NCBI RefSeq assembly: GCF_964031245.1
Contig: NZ_OZ035017.1
Coordinates: 465,402 to 529,401 of the forward strand
DNA from: Rickettsiella endosymbiont of Miltochrista miniata
GTDB lineage: Bacteria; Pseudomonadota; Gammaproteobacteria; Diplorickettsiales; Diplorickettsiaceae
Direction: 5' to 3'
DNA length: 64,000 bases
Part shown: in pieces, positions 37,455 through 47,084 of the stretch
How positions within the stretch are numbered: position 1 is the stretch's first letter
Layout: every line of letters begins with the position of its first letter
Notes under the pieces: model-generated
What the model was told of the DNA's origin: nothing
The model's database searches: none
What the model saw: the letters and a program-made list of their open reading frames with translations, nothing else
Position numbers and translations under genes: made by a program

Positions 37455-37955
37455 ATGTCAATTTTAAAATTACGAAATAACCTAGTTGAAAGAATTAAAG
37501 ATTTTGGAAATAGTTTTCATCCAGTATTAAAAAAACCTTTAGAAGAATTAAGCTTATCCATCAAGCACGGAACTGATTCTTTGGCTAGAATTTTATCGAT
37601 AGACGATGACAAGATTTGTCAAAAAATCAATGTCAATCAACTTCAAAAATTTGGTTGCAGGGTAGACTGTGTTAATTCTGCACGCAGTGCGCTAGAGAAA
37701 TTGACCTTAGCTTACCAAGCTATTTTGTTAGATGTCCACTTGCCGGATTGTAGTATTGACGTATTTATTAACTTAATTCGTAGTGACGAAGGTAATGTTA
37801 ATCAAAAAGTACCCATCATCTTAGCAAGTAGTTGGCTTGACGAATCTTGTAAAAAAAATTATCTAGCTTTAGATGTTGATGAAGTATATGTAAAGCCCAT
37901 GCAAGAAAAGGATTTCAAAAAAATTTTACAAAACTGTGGAGTTATAAAATTTTAA
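37455..37955 (+). CDS. Stand-alone response regulator receiver protein
   Basis: A 166-residue protein with about 45 N-terminal residues of unknown type, then one receiver domain: acidic residues Asp50-52 in LSIDDDK, phospho-acceptor Asp93 in ILLDVHLPD, Ser in ILASS and Lys147 in VKPM. There is no output domain, so it may act as a phosphorelay intermediate (Spo0F/CheY-like). No kinase is adjacent; the nearest is the hybrid PAS kinase at 48808. A clear GGAGAAG site precedes ATG 37455. It is convergent with lolD, 31 bases away. Confidence 0.85.
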   Translation: MSILKLRNNLVERIKDFGNSFHPVLKKPLEELSLSIKHGTDSLARILSIDDDKICQKINVNQLQKFGCRVDCVNSARSALEKLTLAYQAILLDVHLPDCSIDVFINLIRSDEGNVNQKVPIILASSWLDESCKKNYLALDVDEVYVKPMQEKDFKKILQNCGVIKF

Positions 37956-37986
37956 GAATAAAAAGACTAGCAAGAAATTGTTTTTT

Positions 37987-38685
37987 TCAAGCAGCAATTA
38001 ACTGGCCATCTTCTATATGTAAAATTCGATCTAATCGACTTGCGAGACCCTGATCATGCGTGACAATAACTAAGCTGGTATTAAATTCTTCGTTGAGTTC
38101 GAGTAAAGTTTGATAAACTTGCTCTGCGGTGTGACTATCCAGATTACCAGTGGGTTCATCCGCTAATATACAAAGTGGATTGTTGACCAATGCTCTGACG
38201 ATGGCAGTGCGTTGACGTTCTCCACCTGATAACTCACCCAGCTTATGATGTTGCCGATGTAACAGACCGACTTTTTTTAATAAAGTAAGTGCTTTTTTCT
38301 CGGCCAATGCAGGCTTAACACCCGACAATAATAATGGAATACATGTATTTTCTAACACGCTAAATTCGGGTAATAGATGGTGAAATTGATAAATAAAACC
38401 GAGATAACGATTACGTAGATGACTACGATGATTTTCGGTCAACTCCGCTAAATTTTGCCCGGCCAGAAAAACTTCACCTGAACTAGGACGATCCAATCCA
38501 CCTAATAAATGCAGTAAGGTACTTTTTCCTGCACCTGAAGGACCAACGATAGCAATACGTTCGCGAGCTTGCACAGAAAAATTGATAGGTTTGAGTACTT
38601 CTACATACAGTGAGCCATCGTGAAAGGTTTTACTCAAACGAGTACAACTCAGCACAGCGGCATCCTGTTTAGATGATCTATTCAT
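37987..38685 (-). CDS. lolD: Lipoprotein-releasing ABC transporter ATPase LolD
   Basis: A 232-residue ABC ATPase with Walker [21 protein letters not shown], the LolD-type RNRYLGFIYQFHHLLPEFSVLEN (Q-loop region), signature LSGGERQRTAIVRALV and Walker B LCILADEPTGNLD. It powers extraction of mature lipoproteins from the inner membrane to LolA. Overlaps the lolC-type gene by 8 bases, forming the lolC-lolD operon. Confidence 0.95.
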   Translation of the reverse strand: MNRSSKQDAAVLSCTRLSKTFHDGSLYVEVLKPINFSVQARERIAIVGPSGAGKSTLLHLLGGLDRPSSGEVFLAGQNLAELTENHRSHLRNRYLGFIYQFHHLLPEFSVLENTCIPLLLSGVKPALAEKKALTLLKKVGLLHRQHHKLGELSGGERQRTAIVRALVNNPLCILADEPTGNLDSHTAEQVYQTLLELNEEFNTSLVIVTHDQGLASRLDRILHIEDGQLIAA

Positions 38686-39931
38686 AACGTAAAGCCTCCG
38701 CAGGAAGTGTGCGTGCGGCTTTTAATGCCGGATAGATGGTGGCTAATAAACTCATACCCAAAGCAGCTAAACAGATATGGATAACGTCAGTTGTCTCAAT
38801 CTTGGAAGGTAATTTATCTACGAAAAAGTAAACATTAGAAGCAAAAATTTGCACATGAAAGGCATGTTCGATAAAGCTTAAGATGTTGCTAACTTGAGAG
38901 GCCAATGCAATGCCACCGATTAAGCCCAATAAAGTCCCGCTAAAACCAATCACGCAACCTTGAACCATAAAAATACTTAAAATCGTACCTGGAGTCGCAC
39001 CCAAAGTACGCAAAATTGCAATATCCGATTGTTTATCGGTCACCACCATCATTAACGATGAAACTAAATTAAATGCCGAGATCGCAATTAATAATAATAA
39101 AATAAAAAACATCATTCTTTTTTCTAGAGAAATAGCATACATCAAACTACCAAAGGTACTGGTCCAATCGGTTACAGTATAAGTGGGAGGTAATGCTTTA
39201 TTAAGCGCACTCGAAACACTGGGTGCGGCATATAAATCATTCAACTTTAAACGTAAACCACTTACGCCTTGACCTAATTGAAACAGCGTTTGTGCATCTT
39301 TAAGAGCGATGTATGCCATGCTACTTTCAAATCCGAAACTTCGTCCAACACGAAAAATTCCACTGACAGTAAAAGTTTTAAAGCGAGGAATAATACCGAC
39401 AGGGGTTAAGCTGACACTAGGTGTGATGACATTGACTTTATCACCGATTTGAATTCCCAAACCTAAGGCTAATTCTTCGCCCAGCACAATATTATACTGA
39501 CCAGGCGCTAAGTTGAAATTACCTTCCACTATTTTATGTGGTATTTCAGAGACATTTTTTTCTAATTCTGGCAGTACGCCGGTGATCATAATCGGATGCG
39601 GTTGTCCTTGATCAACTAACATGCCTTGTCCGGCCGCATACGGGGCGCTGGCGATAACGTTAGCCTGTTGTGATACTTTTTGTGTTAGCGGAGCAATTTG
39701 CGTCAGTGGATGTCCATTTGTCGCCGTGATAGCGACTTGAGTTGCCATATTAAAGATACGATCGCGTATTGCGTCATCAAAGCCATTCATCACCGATAAT
39801 ACCGTAATCAACACCATCACACCGAGAGCGATACCTATCATCGATGTTAACGAAATGAACGAAATAAAATGATTGCGTTTTTTTGCGCGGGTATAACGCA
39901 AACCTATATATAGAGCGATAGGACGGAACAC
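38678..39931 (-). CDS. lolC: Lipoprotein-releasing permease LolC/LolE family
   Basis: The 417-residue protein has an N-terminal membrane helix with FRPIALYIGLRYTRAKKRNHFISFISLTSM, a large periplasmic domain and three C-terminal helices with DIAILRTLGATPGTILSIFM, the MacB/FtsX-type pattern. GTG 39931 is preceded by a strong GAGGGG site and aligns with the LolC N-terminus; the frame upstream to 39970 is not conserved. A single LolC/E gene next to lolD suggests the homodimeric LolF-type arrangement. Confidence 0.92.
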   Translation of the reverse strand: MFRPIALYIGLRYTRAKKRNHFISFISLTSMIGIALGVMVLITVLSVMNGFDDAIRDRIFNMATQVAITATNGHPLTQIAPLTQKVSQQANVIASAPYAAGQGMLVDQGQPHPIMITGVLPELEKNVSEIPHKIVEGNFNLAPGQYNIVLGEELALGLGIQIGDKVNVITPSVSLTPVGIIPRFKTFTVSGIFRVGRSFGFESSMAYIALKDAQTLFQLGQGVSGLRLKLNDLYAAPSVSSALNKALPPTYTVTDWTSTFGSLMYAISLEKRMMFFILLLLIAISAFNLVSSLMMVVTDKQSDIAILRTLGATPGTILSIFMVQGCVIGFSGTLLGLIGGIALASQVSNILSFIEHAFHVQIFASNVYFFVDKLPSKIETTDVIHICLAALGMSLLATIYPALKAARTLPAEALRYE

Positions 39932-40042
39932 TAAGAACCCCTCAATGTTGTTAGGGAGGTAATATACCACTCACTGCAAAGAATGCGAATGTTTAATGCG
40001 GGGTATGTTTAATCATAAAGGGGTTGAATTAAACTCTTCTCG

Positions 40043-40852
40043 CTATATCTTTGTTTCGGTAGGTTCACCCATAGCAACGATGGCATGAAATCCACCATCG
40101 ACATGGACTATTTCACCGGTAATACCGGAAGCCATATCAGAACAGAGGAAAGCCGCGGTATTTCCGACTTGTTCTGTGGTTGTATTTTGGCGTAACGGTG
40201 TAACGGCGGCATTGTAAGCCAGAATCTTGCGAAAACCAGAAATGCCTGATGCAGCGAGTGTGCGAATGGGGCCTGCGGAGATCGCATTAACGCGGATATG
40301 TTTTGGACCTAGGCTATTCGCTAGATAACGAACATTGGCTTCTAAACTCGCCTTAGCCAGGCCCATGATATTATAGTTTTGCAAAGCCTTTTCTGAACCA
40401 AGATAAGTGAGAGTCAGAATTGCTCCGCCGTTGGTTTGATCTTTCATCATCGGAAGGGCTGCTTTCGCTAACGCCGCTAAACTGTAACTACTGATGTCAT
40501 GTGCAATTCTAAAGCCTTCCCGATTCACATTGTCGAGATAGTCACCTTGTAATTGGTCGGCAGGCGCAAAAGCAACTGAATGAACCAATATATCTAATCC
40601 ATCCCAAGTGACATTGAGTTGTTTAAACAGCTCAGTAATATCTTCATCGCGACTGACATCGCAAGGAATGACGATGTCCGAATTGAAATCCCGATTAGCC
40701 ATTTTAGTGACACGCTCTTTTAATTTTTCACCTTGATAGGCAAAGGCTAGCTTTGCTCCTTCACGATGCATGGCCTCAGCAATTCCGTAAGCAATCGATC
40801 GATCGCTGGCTAAACCAACAATTAATGCACGTTTATTATCTAGCAGACCCAT
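40043..40852 (-). CDS. fabI: Enoyl-[acyl-carrier-protein] reductase (NADH)
   Basis: The 269-residue SDR-like enzyme has [21 protein letters not shown], a DVSRDEDI segment, VHSVAFAP, and the Tyr-x6-Lys active site in [20 protein letters not shown], ending with EIVHVDGGF. FabI performs the last reduction step of the fatty acid elongation cycle and is the triclosan/isoniazid-class target. Its start lies within the udk 3' end (17-base overlap), so the two are coupled. Confidence 0.96.
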   Translation of the reverse strand: MGLLDNKRALIVGLASDRSIAYGIAEAMHREGAKLAFAYQGEKLKERVTKMANRDFNSDIVIPCDVSRDEDITELFKQLNVTWDGLDILVHSVAFAPADQLQGDYLDNVNREGFRIAHDISSYSLAALAKAALPMMKDQTNGGAILTLTYLGSEKALQNYNIMGLAKASLEANVRYLANSLGPKHIRVNAISAGPIRTLAASGISGFRKILAYNAAVTPLRQNTTTEQVGNTAAFLCSDMASGITGEIVHVDGGFHAIVAMGEPTETKI

Positions 40853-41501
40853 GATTTTCCTCTTTGCTTCTGTTACTAAAATTATTTAATAATTCTCGAA
40901 TTTTTGCTTTGATGAGTTCGATAGCAATACGGTTTTCGCCGCCACGTGGGACAATAATATCAGCATAATGTTTCGAAGGCTCTATGAATTGGGAATACAT
41001 CGGGCGAACAGTTTGTTGGTATTGCGTTAACACGGCTTCAATTTCTCTACCACGTTCTATGACATCGCGTTTGATGCGACGAGTTAAACAAACGTCTAAT
41101 GGAGTATCCATATAGATACGGATATCCATCAATTCCCTTAAGCTAATTTCCGCAAACAGCAAAATACCTTCTAAGACAATGATCGTATGTGGACCCAGCC
41201 GTCGGGTTTGTTGTTCACGAATATGTAACGTGTGATTATAAATCGGAATTTCTACGGATTTACCAGCCTGCAATTGTTTAAGATGACTGATGAGCAGATC
41301 ATGATCAAACGCATCCGGGTGGTCATAATTGGTTTCTAAACGATTCTCAAAGGGGATGTTACTATTGTCTTTATAATAAGAGTCTTCAGAAATGACAGCG
41401 ACTTGTTCCGAGCCTAGCTCTTTTACGATGGTATTGGCCAATAAACTCTTGCCCGAAGCAGAGGCCCCGGCGATACCGATGATGATACAGCGCTGAGTCA
41501 T
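40836..41501 (-). CDS. udk: Uridine kinase
   Basis: A 221-residue P-loop kinase with [35 protein letters not shown], and the [12 protein letters not shown] segment plus VLEGILLFA, all typical of Udk. It phosphorylates uridine and cytidine for pyrimidine salvage, which with punA indicates use of host nucleosides. Downstream fabI overlaps by 17 bases. The upstream 171-base gap to divergent ccmF is AT-rich with no further gene. Confidence 0.94.
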   Translation of the reverse strand: MTQRCIIIGIAGASASGKSLLANTIVKELGSEQVAVISEDSYYKDNSNIPFENRLETNYDHPDAFDHDLLISHLKQLQAGKSVEIPIYNHTLHIREQQTRRLGPHTIIVLEGILLFAEISLRELMDIRIYMDTPLDVCLTRRIKRDVIERGREIEAVLTQYQQTVRPMYSQFIEPSKHYADIIVPRGGENRIAIELIKAKIRELLNNFSNRSKEENHGSAR

Positions 41502-41672
41502 ACAAACCTTAGTATGGAATAAATGCCCGTAAGTTAGCAGTTTTTTATAAAAAGGTAAATGGCATAAAGAATATTGAGAATCGATACATGCTTATTTAAT
41601 ATTTTTATTATATTAAGCAACGATTATATGTAAAAATATAACTAAGAAAAATTAATATCAAGGACTTTTTCT

Positions 41673-43586
41673 GTGACATTTTCTTACGCGCTATTATTAG
41701 GCGCTTTTTTTCTCGCCATCATGCAATGCAGTATTCCTTTAGTAGGGCTACATTACCAACATCCGAATTGGCTTAAATGGTTTAAACCAATAAGTTGGTC
41801 GCAATTTACGTTGATTGCGTTGGCTATACTAAGTTTAGCGTATGCTTTTTTAGTGAATGATTTTTCTTTTGTGTATGTGACGCAGAATTCTAATACTCAT
41901 TTGCCTTGGTTTTATCGAATGTGTGCTTTATGGGGTGGACACGAAGGTTCGGTACTATTATGGGTTTTTATTTTAAATCTATGGACAGTCGCCGTTATCG
42001 TACTCAATCCGTTCTTGGAACGTGCCAACCTAGCGCGGATAGTGGCGGTATTGGGATTCATCAGCGCTGGTTTTTTATTATTTTTACTAACACTTTCGAA
42101 TCCATTTAGTTTAGCAACACAAAGATTGATGGATGGGCGCGATCTGAATCCTTTATTACAAGATCCCGGCTTAATATTTCATCCACCTTTACTCTATATG
42201 GGGTATGTAGGTTTTTCGGTCAGTTTTGCGTTTGCCATCGCTGCATTATTAAGCGGTCGATTCGATAAGCAATGGGCAAACCGGATGCGACCTTGGACAT
42301 TAGCCGCCTGGTGTTTTTTGACCTGGGGAATTGTATCCGGCAGTTGGTGGGCATATCGCGTATTGGGTTGGGGAGGGTGGTGGTTTTGGGATCCCGTAGA
42401 AAACGCCTCGCTATTACCTTGGTTAGCCGGCACCGCATTAATTCATTCCTTATTGGTGGTAGAGAAAGAAGAACTGTTCAAAACCTGGGTGATATTACTC
42501 GCCATATTAACATTTGCGTTAAGTTTAATCGGCACTTTTATAGTACGTTCCGGTATTTTAATTTCAGTGCATGCCTTTGCCGTTGATCCTTGGCGCGGTG
42601 TTTTCATGTTAGGTTTATTAGTGGTATTGATAGGAACGGCATTGTGCATTTATGCCTTCAAGATCCACACTGTTAAACAACCCATCGCTCAGATTAGCTT
42701 ACTCTCGCGCACCGCACTGTTAATTGTGAATAATATTTTATTAAGTGTAGTGATATTTACCGTATTACTCGGAACATTGTATCCCTTAATCATTGAAGTA
42801 TTAGGTTTGGGTAAACTATCCGTAGGCGCACCCTATTTTAATATTGTGTTTGCGCCATTTGCTATTTTATTATTATTTTTCATGGGTCTATCCTATTTAA
42901 TTCCCTGGAAACAGAACGTACGCGCCGACGTTTTAAAAAAAATAGTCAGTATTCTGTTAAGTTCGTTCAGTCTCAGCTTTATTTTAATTATTCTGTTTAG
43001 TAAAGACATGCAATGGCAAGTGCTAATAGGTTTAGGTTTGACGTTATGGATCCTATTAAATACTTTGCAGTTGTTGGTCACATCGTTCAAAAAAAAATTA
43101 AGTTTAAAAAATATTCTTAAAACACAAGGCGCGATGTTAATCGCACATTTAGGCGTCGCTATTCTAGGCATGGGCATAATTTTAAGCAGCTATTATAGTC
43201 TTGAGCGTAATGTGCGAATGAGTATCGGAGATAATGTATCCTTAGCGGGCTATTCTTTTAAATTGCAACAAGTGTATGCCCTACAAGGACCCAACTACAC
43301 GGGTGCGGTAGCCAATATTCAAGTGAACCATCAACACAATCAATTTCTACGTCCACAATTACGATATTATCCCATAACCGATGTCATGATCAGCAAACCT
43401 GCGATAGCCGTTGGACTTTGGCGGGATTTATATGTGTCGTTAGCTGAGCCGGTTGGCAAACAGACCTGGGCCTTGCGTTTTTATTACAAGCCTTTTGTGC
43501 GTTGGATTTGGATGGGTGGACTCTGCATGATGCTCGGCGGTGTATGGGCCATAGTTTCCAGACGCTATAAAAAATTTAAACCTTGA
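41673..43586 (+). CDS. ccmF: Cytochrome c maturation heme lyase CcmF
   Basis: The 637-residue protein has about 15 membrane helices with RMCALWGGHEGSVLLWVFIL, the QDPGLIFHPPLLYMGYVGFS stretch and the WWD heme-handling motif GWGGWWFWDPVENASLLPWL, plus a C-terminal periplasmic region. CcmF with CcmH attaches heme to apocytochromes c. GTG start at 41673 with AAGGA upstream. First gene of the ccmFGH block; stop overlaps the frame of ccmG. Confidence 0.95.
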   Translation: MTFSYALLLGAFFLAIMQCSIPLVGLHYQHPNWLKWFKPISWSQFTLIALAILSLAYAFLVNDFSFVYVTQNSNTHLPWFYRMCALWGGHEGSVLLWVFILNLWTVAVIVLNPFLERANLARIVAVLGFISAGFLLFLLTLSNPFSLATQRLMDGRDLNPLLQDPGLIFHPPLLYMGYVGFSVSFAFAIAALLSGRFDKQWANRMRPWTLAAWCFLTWGIVSGSWWAYRVLGWGGWWFWDPVENASLLPWLAGTALIHSLLVVEKEELFKTWVILLAILTFALSLIGTFIVRSGILISVHAFAVDPWRGVFMLGLLVVLIGTALCIYAFKIHTVKQPIAQISLLSRTALLIVNNILLSVVIFTVLLGTLYPLIIEVLGLGKLSVGAPYFNIVFAPFAILLLFFMGLSYLIPWKQNVRADVLKKIVSILLSSFSLSFILIILFSKDMQWQVLIGLGLTLWILLNTLQLLVTSFKKKLSLKNILKTQGAMLIAHLGVAILGMGIILSSYYSLERNVRMSIGDNVSLAGYSFKLQQVYALQGPNYTGAVANIQVNHQHNQFLRPQLRYYPITDVMISKPAIAVGLWRDLYVSLAEPVGKQTWALRFYYKPFVRWIWMGGLCMMLGGVWAIVSRRYKKFKP

Positions 43587-43591
43587 TATCG

Positions 43592-44131
43592 ATGCGTTAT
43601 ATTCTTCCGCTTATTGTTTTGTTGATCATGGTCTTTTTTTTATGGCAAGGGTTAGCAAAGGATCCTAATCTACTGCCATCACCATTAATCAATCAACCTA
43701 TTCCAAAATTTTCAGCGAATGATTTGCTAAAAAAATCGACAATTTTAAGAAAAAAAATTTTTTTAAAGCGTTGGACGCTGCTGGTAGTATGGTCAAGCTG
43801 GTGTTTAACCTGTACCGAAGAACAGTCTTTTTTATTACATTTACGAGAAAATCATGGCATTGCAATTTATGGCTTAAATTACCGTGATGATTTGCAGCGC
43901 GCACGACGATGGCTCAGACAGCAAGGCAATCCCTTCCAAAAAATTATCTTTGATCCAGACGGTATGTTGGCTATCGATCTCGGTGTTTATGGCGTGCCGG
44001 AAAGTTATTTAATCGATCCGCAGGGCTTCATACGTTATAAGCACGTCGGTCCACTCACTGCAAGCGTTTGGACTCAACAAATGGCGAGATTAATCAAGGT
44101 ATCCAATAGAAATCCCGATCATACTTATTAG
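43592..44131 (+). CDS. ccmG: Thiol:disulfide interchange protein CcmG/DsbE
   Basis: A 179-residue membrane-anchored thioredoxin: one N-terminal helix, a LINQPIPKFSANDL lead-in, the active site WSSWCLTCTEEQ (CxxC), the DsbE-type LNYRDDLQRARRWL and a cis-Pro motif YGVPESYLID. It keeps apocytochrome c cysteines reduced for heme attachment. The frame opens at TTG 43583 inside ccmF; ATG 43592 just after the ccmF stop is preferred. ccmH follows after 8 bases. Confidence 0.93.
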   Translation: MRYILPLIVLLIMVFFLWQGLAKDPNLLPSPLINQPIPKFSANDLLKKSTILRKKIFLKRWTLLVVWSSWCLTCTEEQSFLLHLRENHGIAIYGLNYRDDLQRARRWLRQQGNPFQKIIFDPDGMLAIDLGVYGVPESYLIDPQGFIRYKHVGPLTASVWTQQMARLIKVSNRNPDHTY

Positions 44132-44139
44132 GATTAAGC

Positions 44140-44580
44140 ATGCTATTACATAGTAGAAAACTTTTAGCGCGGTTTGGTTTAAGCTGGATTTTTTGCTTGG
44201 TCATGTTGTTTTCCTCGTTAGCGTTTTCTGAGTCAAGTGAAATGTATGTCTTTAATTCCACGCCGAAAAAAAATCAATTTGAAACAATCATTCATGAAAT
44301 GCGCTGTCTGGTTTGTCAAAATCAAAATTTAGCCGATTCGAATGCGCTACTCGCCAAAGATTTACGCTTAGTGATATATCGGCGTATCAAACATGGAGAA
44401 TCGACAGGCCAGATAAGAAATTACTTAGTGAGTCGTTACGGTGATTTTATTTCATTTAAGCCCAATTTTTCATCTTTAACCTACTGCCTATGGCTAAGCC
44501 CATTTATTTTATTATTAGTTATTCTGTGCATACTATTATTTAAAATAAACAAAATTGGCATTCCGCCTTCTAGTAATTAA
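44140..44580 (+). CDS. ccmH: Cytochrome c-type biogenesis protein CcmH
   Basis: A 146-residue protein with a signal peptide, the redox motif MRCLVCQNQNLADSNA (RCxxC) and DLRLVIYRRIKHGESTGQIR..YLVSRYGDFISFKP, then a C-terminal membrane helix. This is the short CcmH (CcmL) form, without the fused TPR domain; no separate ccmI follows. It works with CcmF and CcmG in heme ligation. Confidence 0.94.
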   Translation: MLLHSRKLLARFGLSWIFCLVMLFSSLAFSESSEMYVFNSTPKKNQFETIIHEMRCLVCQNQNLADSNALLAKDLRLVIYRRIKHGESTGQIRNYLVSRYGDFISFKPNFSSLTYCLWLSPFILLLVILCILLFKINKIGIPPSSN

Positions 44581-44739
44581 TTTAATTTTACTGTCCTTTT
44601 AGACAGCTTAACTTTTATTTTTTATTTTTGCATAATTTTTTTAGAAAAAAATCATATTTTAAAAATTTAATTAGGCACCTATAAGGGATAAGAGAAGATG
44701 ACAATAGTAAGCATAGAACTTTAATAAAAAGGTCAGCTG

Positions 44740-44976
44740 CTAGGAATTTTCAAGTTCAAGTATCTCTTGATTAGAAAGTCCCGTCACTTCTCGTATAAGA
44801 AAACGTATAGTATGTTTAATAAAACAAGGATCAGTTCTCATAGAAAACAGATTTGTGGCAACCTCTAAAGCTGCAATATGTTGACCTTTCGCAAACCCTT
44901 CTTGGTAAGCTTCTTTGTAGGCTTTTTGGTAAGCATCTTGGTAAGCTTCATCTTTTAATTTTTGTATTTGGTTCAT
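44740..44976 (-). CDS. Small protein resembling the C-terminal tail of Rpn/PD-(D/E)XK family proteins
   Basis: 78 residues. The N-terminal half is a four-residue periodic segment (AYQDAYQKAYKEAYQEGFAKG) like the tail repeats of Rpn-family nucleases, encoded by 12-base periodic DNA; the rest is helical. It has its own GAGGACATT site before ATG 44976, so it could be a short real gene, but it is more likely the remnant of a second Rpn gene since it lies just downstream of the intact one. Confidence 0.5.
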   Translation of the reverse strand: MNQIQKLKDEAYQDAYQKAYKEAYQEGFAKGQHIAALEVATNLFSMRTDPCFIKHTIRFLIREVTGLSNQEILELENS

Positions 44977-45086
44977 AATGTCCTCGGGTAAGGTTTCAGC
45001 TAGGATTGAGTAGCCTAGAATTCTTAGTGGTATTAGCCGAATGTTCTTTTTTTAATGATTAACACCCAACTTTCCTTGGAGGTAAG

Positions 45087-46070
45087 TTAAGCTTTCTCTA
45101 ATTCAGTTAAATCCAAATCAAGTAATTTGGCTACTTGTTTTACTGTATCTAAAGAATAACCTCCGGCTAAAAGGGTTTTCGCCACTTCATACCGTTCTTT
45201 TTTACGGCCTTGCTCTAGACCTAGCACAACGCCTTCTTGACGGCCTTGCTGTAGACCTTGCTGTAGACCTTGCTGTAGACCTTGCTGTAGACCTTGCTGT
45301 AGACCCTCTTCTCGGCTTAAACGTTCAAAACTTGTCACATAACTCATATTTTTCTCCTCTTCAAATGCATGAAGTTTCTCTTTAAATTCTAACTCTAAAT
45401 CCTTGGGTATCACTAACGCCCAGTCTATCACCTTGAGCAAATTTATTACATAATCTCGGCCGCAACCCCTATCATATAATAATCGAGTCAAGTGCAGCTT
45501 CATAAGAAATCGAGCTTTAGGGTCTTTTTTAGTCTCTAAGAAAATAAGGTGAACTAAAACAACTATTGCAAAAGGGTTACTTGAAATCTCTAACTCTCGT
45601 TTCTTGTCACGATAGTCAAGTAGCTTATGGGTTTTGAAATTGAAAGTTAGTACCGAAAACCCAAAAACATCCCTCTGATAATTATAAGGACGCCAACTTT
45701 GGTTACTATCCGTCAAAACAGCTAAAGTTAAGATGGATTGATCATACTTGGTAAAAAGTTTACAGTAATATTGAAATAGTCGTTTAGAAAATTCTTTTTC
45801 TTTTTGAGCTTGCACTTCAATATGAATTAAGACAACTTCTTCTCTTCCATCTAAAGATTTAACCTTAACTAACTTATCAACAAAAGTTTTACCTAACATT
45901 GCGTCCGTTGTAATAGACTGTAGTTCATTATCTAAAGTTTCATAGGGTAATATCCAATTGATTTTCTGTGCGATTTCAGGATAGAAAAACTCCATAAACT
46001 CTTTAAAGTAAGCATCTAAAATATCTTTCCAAGCGGAGTCTTGATTGGCTCGTTGTTTATTTGCATACAT
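45087..46070 (-). CDS. Rpn family recombination-promoting nuclease/putative transposase
   Basis: The 327-residue protein has the PD-(D/E)XK core of this family: Asp56 in TTDAMLG, then Glu85 and Gln87 in VLIHIEVQAQ. A helical middle follows, then a tail of four- and eight-residue units (LQQGLQQG, repeated) and EGVVLGLEQGRKKER. Rpn proteins of E. coli are DNA endonucleases that promote recA-independent recombination; related copies multiply in Rickettsia, Coxiella and other endosymbionts. A good AAGGAAG site precedes ATG 46070. The tail repeat is a perfect DNA tandem array. Confidence 0.88.
   Translation of the reverse strand: MYANKQRANQDSAWKDILDAYFKEFMEFFYPEIAQKINWILPYETLDNELQSITTDAMLGKTFVDKLVKVKSLDGREEVVLIHIEVQAQKEKEFSKRLFQYYCKLFTKYDQSILTLAVLTDSNQSWRPYNYQRDVFGFSVLTFNFKTHKLLDYRDKKRELEISSNPFAIVVLVHLIFLETKKDPKARFLMKLHLTRLLYDRGCGRDYVINLLKVIDWALVIPKDLELEFKEKLHAFEEEKNMSYVTSFERLSREEGLQQGLQQGLQQGLQQGLQQGRQEGVVLGLEQGRKKERYEVAKTLLAGGYSLDTVKQVAKLLDLDLTELEKA
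45244..45303. repeat. In-frame 12-base tandem repeat, five identical units
   Basis: CCTTGCTGTAGA occurs five times without change, encoding LQQG units on the minus strand within the Rpn-type gene. Because the unit is four codons, copy changes keep the frame and only alter tail length; the sequence is well suited to slippage. Confidence 0.93.
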
Positions 46071-46281
46071 TGCTATTCTTCCTTTTTTTTATAATGAACC
46101 GCAAAAGATTTTAACTTGATGAATATCTAAAAAGATATCATACTGTCTGATAAATAGTCTAAGGAAATTTAAATAAACGGTCAACTAAAAATTTTTATAA
46201 CAATACAATAAAATTAATTTATATTATATTTTTTATTTTTCAGTATATAATATTTTTTTGAATGATTAATATTCAATTATC

Positions 46282-47084
46282 ATGAATAATATAAAAACTG
46301 TTTCTGTTCTAAATAAATTGCATGAACAAGAAAAGCATTTTAAAAGAGATTTAGCGCAAACTTTTCTAGAATATTTAGATAGCTTACCAACAAATAAACG
46401 TATCGAACAAATGGAGGCTATACTCTATGAAAGAAATCTACCTACACTGGATCGACGCTTAACTCCACAAGAAAAGAAATGTCTTTTTTTAGCAAGTCAA
46501 GGAAAAGAAATTAAAGAGATGGCCAGCCTATTATGTTTATCTCAACGTACGATTAAATATCATCGAGCGAATATAATTAAAAAACTAGAAGTTGCAAATA
46601 TTACAGCCGCTGCTACTTATTCCAGTCTCCAATATAAGATTAATGATTGTATAGATACTATATATTCGAGCTTATCTGGGATTCAAACCAATCAAATTTT
46701 TGCTGAAAACATTATACCTAGAATCCCAGGGAATGTTTACTGGTTAGATGAACAAGGTTTTGGGCCAGAATGCAATGACAATGTACTCAATATGTTTGGT
46801 TTTAAATCAGTTGATGAATTTAAAGGTTATTCTTTGCAGAAATGGGAGAAATTTGTAACTGGAGCCAAGAGGCGGTTTATTCTTTTAAGAGAGATAGTTT
46901 GGAGGTTTTACATTCAGGGCAAGCAAAACTTAATATTGAAGAGCCCGCTATAACAAATCGGGATGGTAACCGGATCAATTTTTTAACAAGTCGTATGCCT
47001 GTTTTAGATCGCAACAATAAAGTGACCAGTATTGTTGGAATTTCAATAGATATTACTGATAGAAAAAATTGTAAGGAAATTTAA
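46282..47084 (+). pseudogene. LuxR-type HTH + PAS regulator, frameshifted
   Basis: The first frame (46282-46953) encodes a helical N-terminus, a LuxR-type HTH at about residues 60-112 (LTPQEKKCLFLASQGKEIKE, LSQRTIKYHRANIIKKL) and the start of a PAS domain (NVYWLDEQGFGPECND). PAS similarity then stops and the frame ends in unrelated residues. A second frame, from about 46840, resumes the PAS domain (EICNWSQEAV, HSGQAKLNIEE, LTSRMPVLD, IVGISIDITDR) to 47084. Loss of one base near 46840, in GCAGAAATGGG, explains the break. The repaired protein would be about 267 residues. The PAS half resembles that of the kinase at 48808 (shared KLNIEE..LTS..P). A TATAAT (46246) and a TTGAAT/ATTCAA inverted repeat (46258-46276) precede it. 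Confidence 0.75.

Noticed and set aside
42194-42649. Several overlapping frames opposite ccmF
   Set aside because: ccmF is fully conserved through this part; the other frames are by-products of its codon pattern and show no protein features.
45244-45303. CRISPR-like or satellite array
   Set aside because: The units are 12 bases without spacers and lie in frame inside a gene; this is a coding tandem repeat. No CRISPR array or cas gene was seen in the window.
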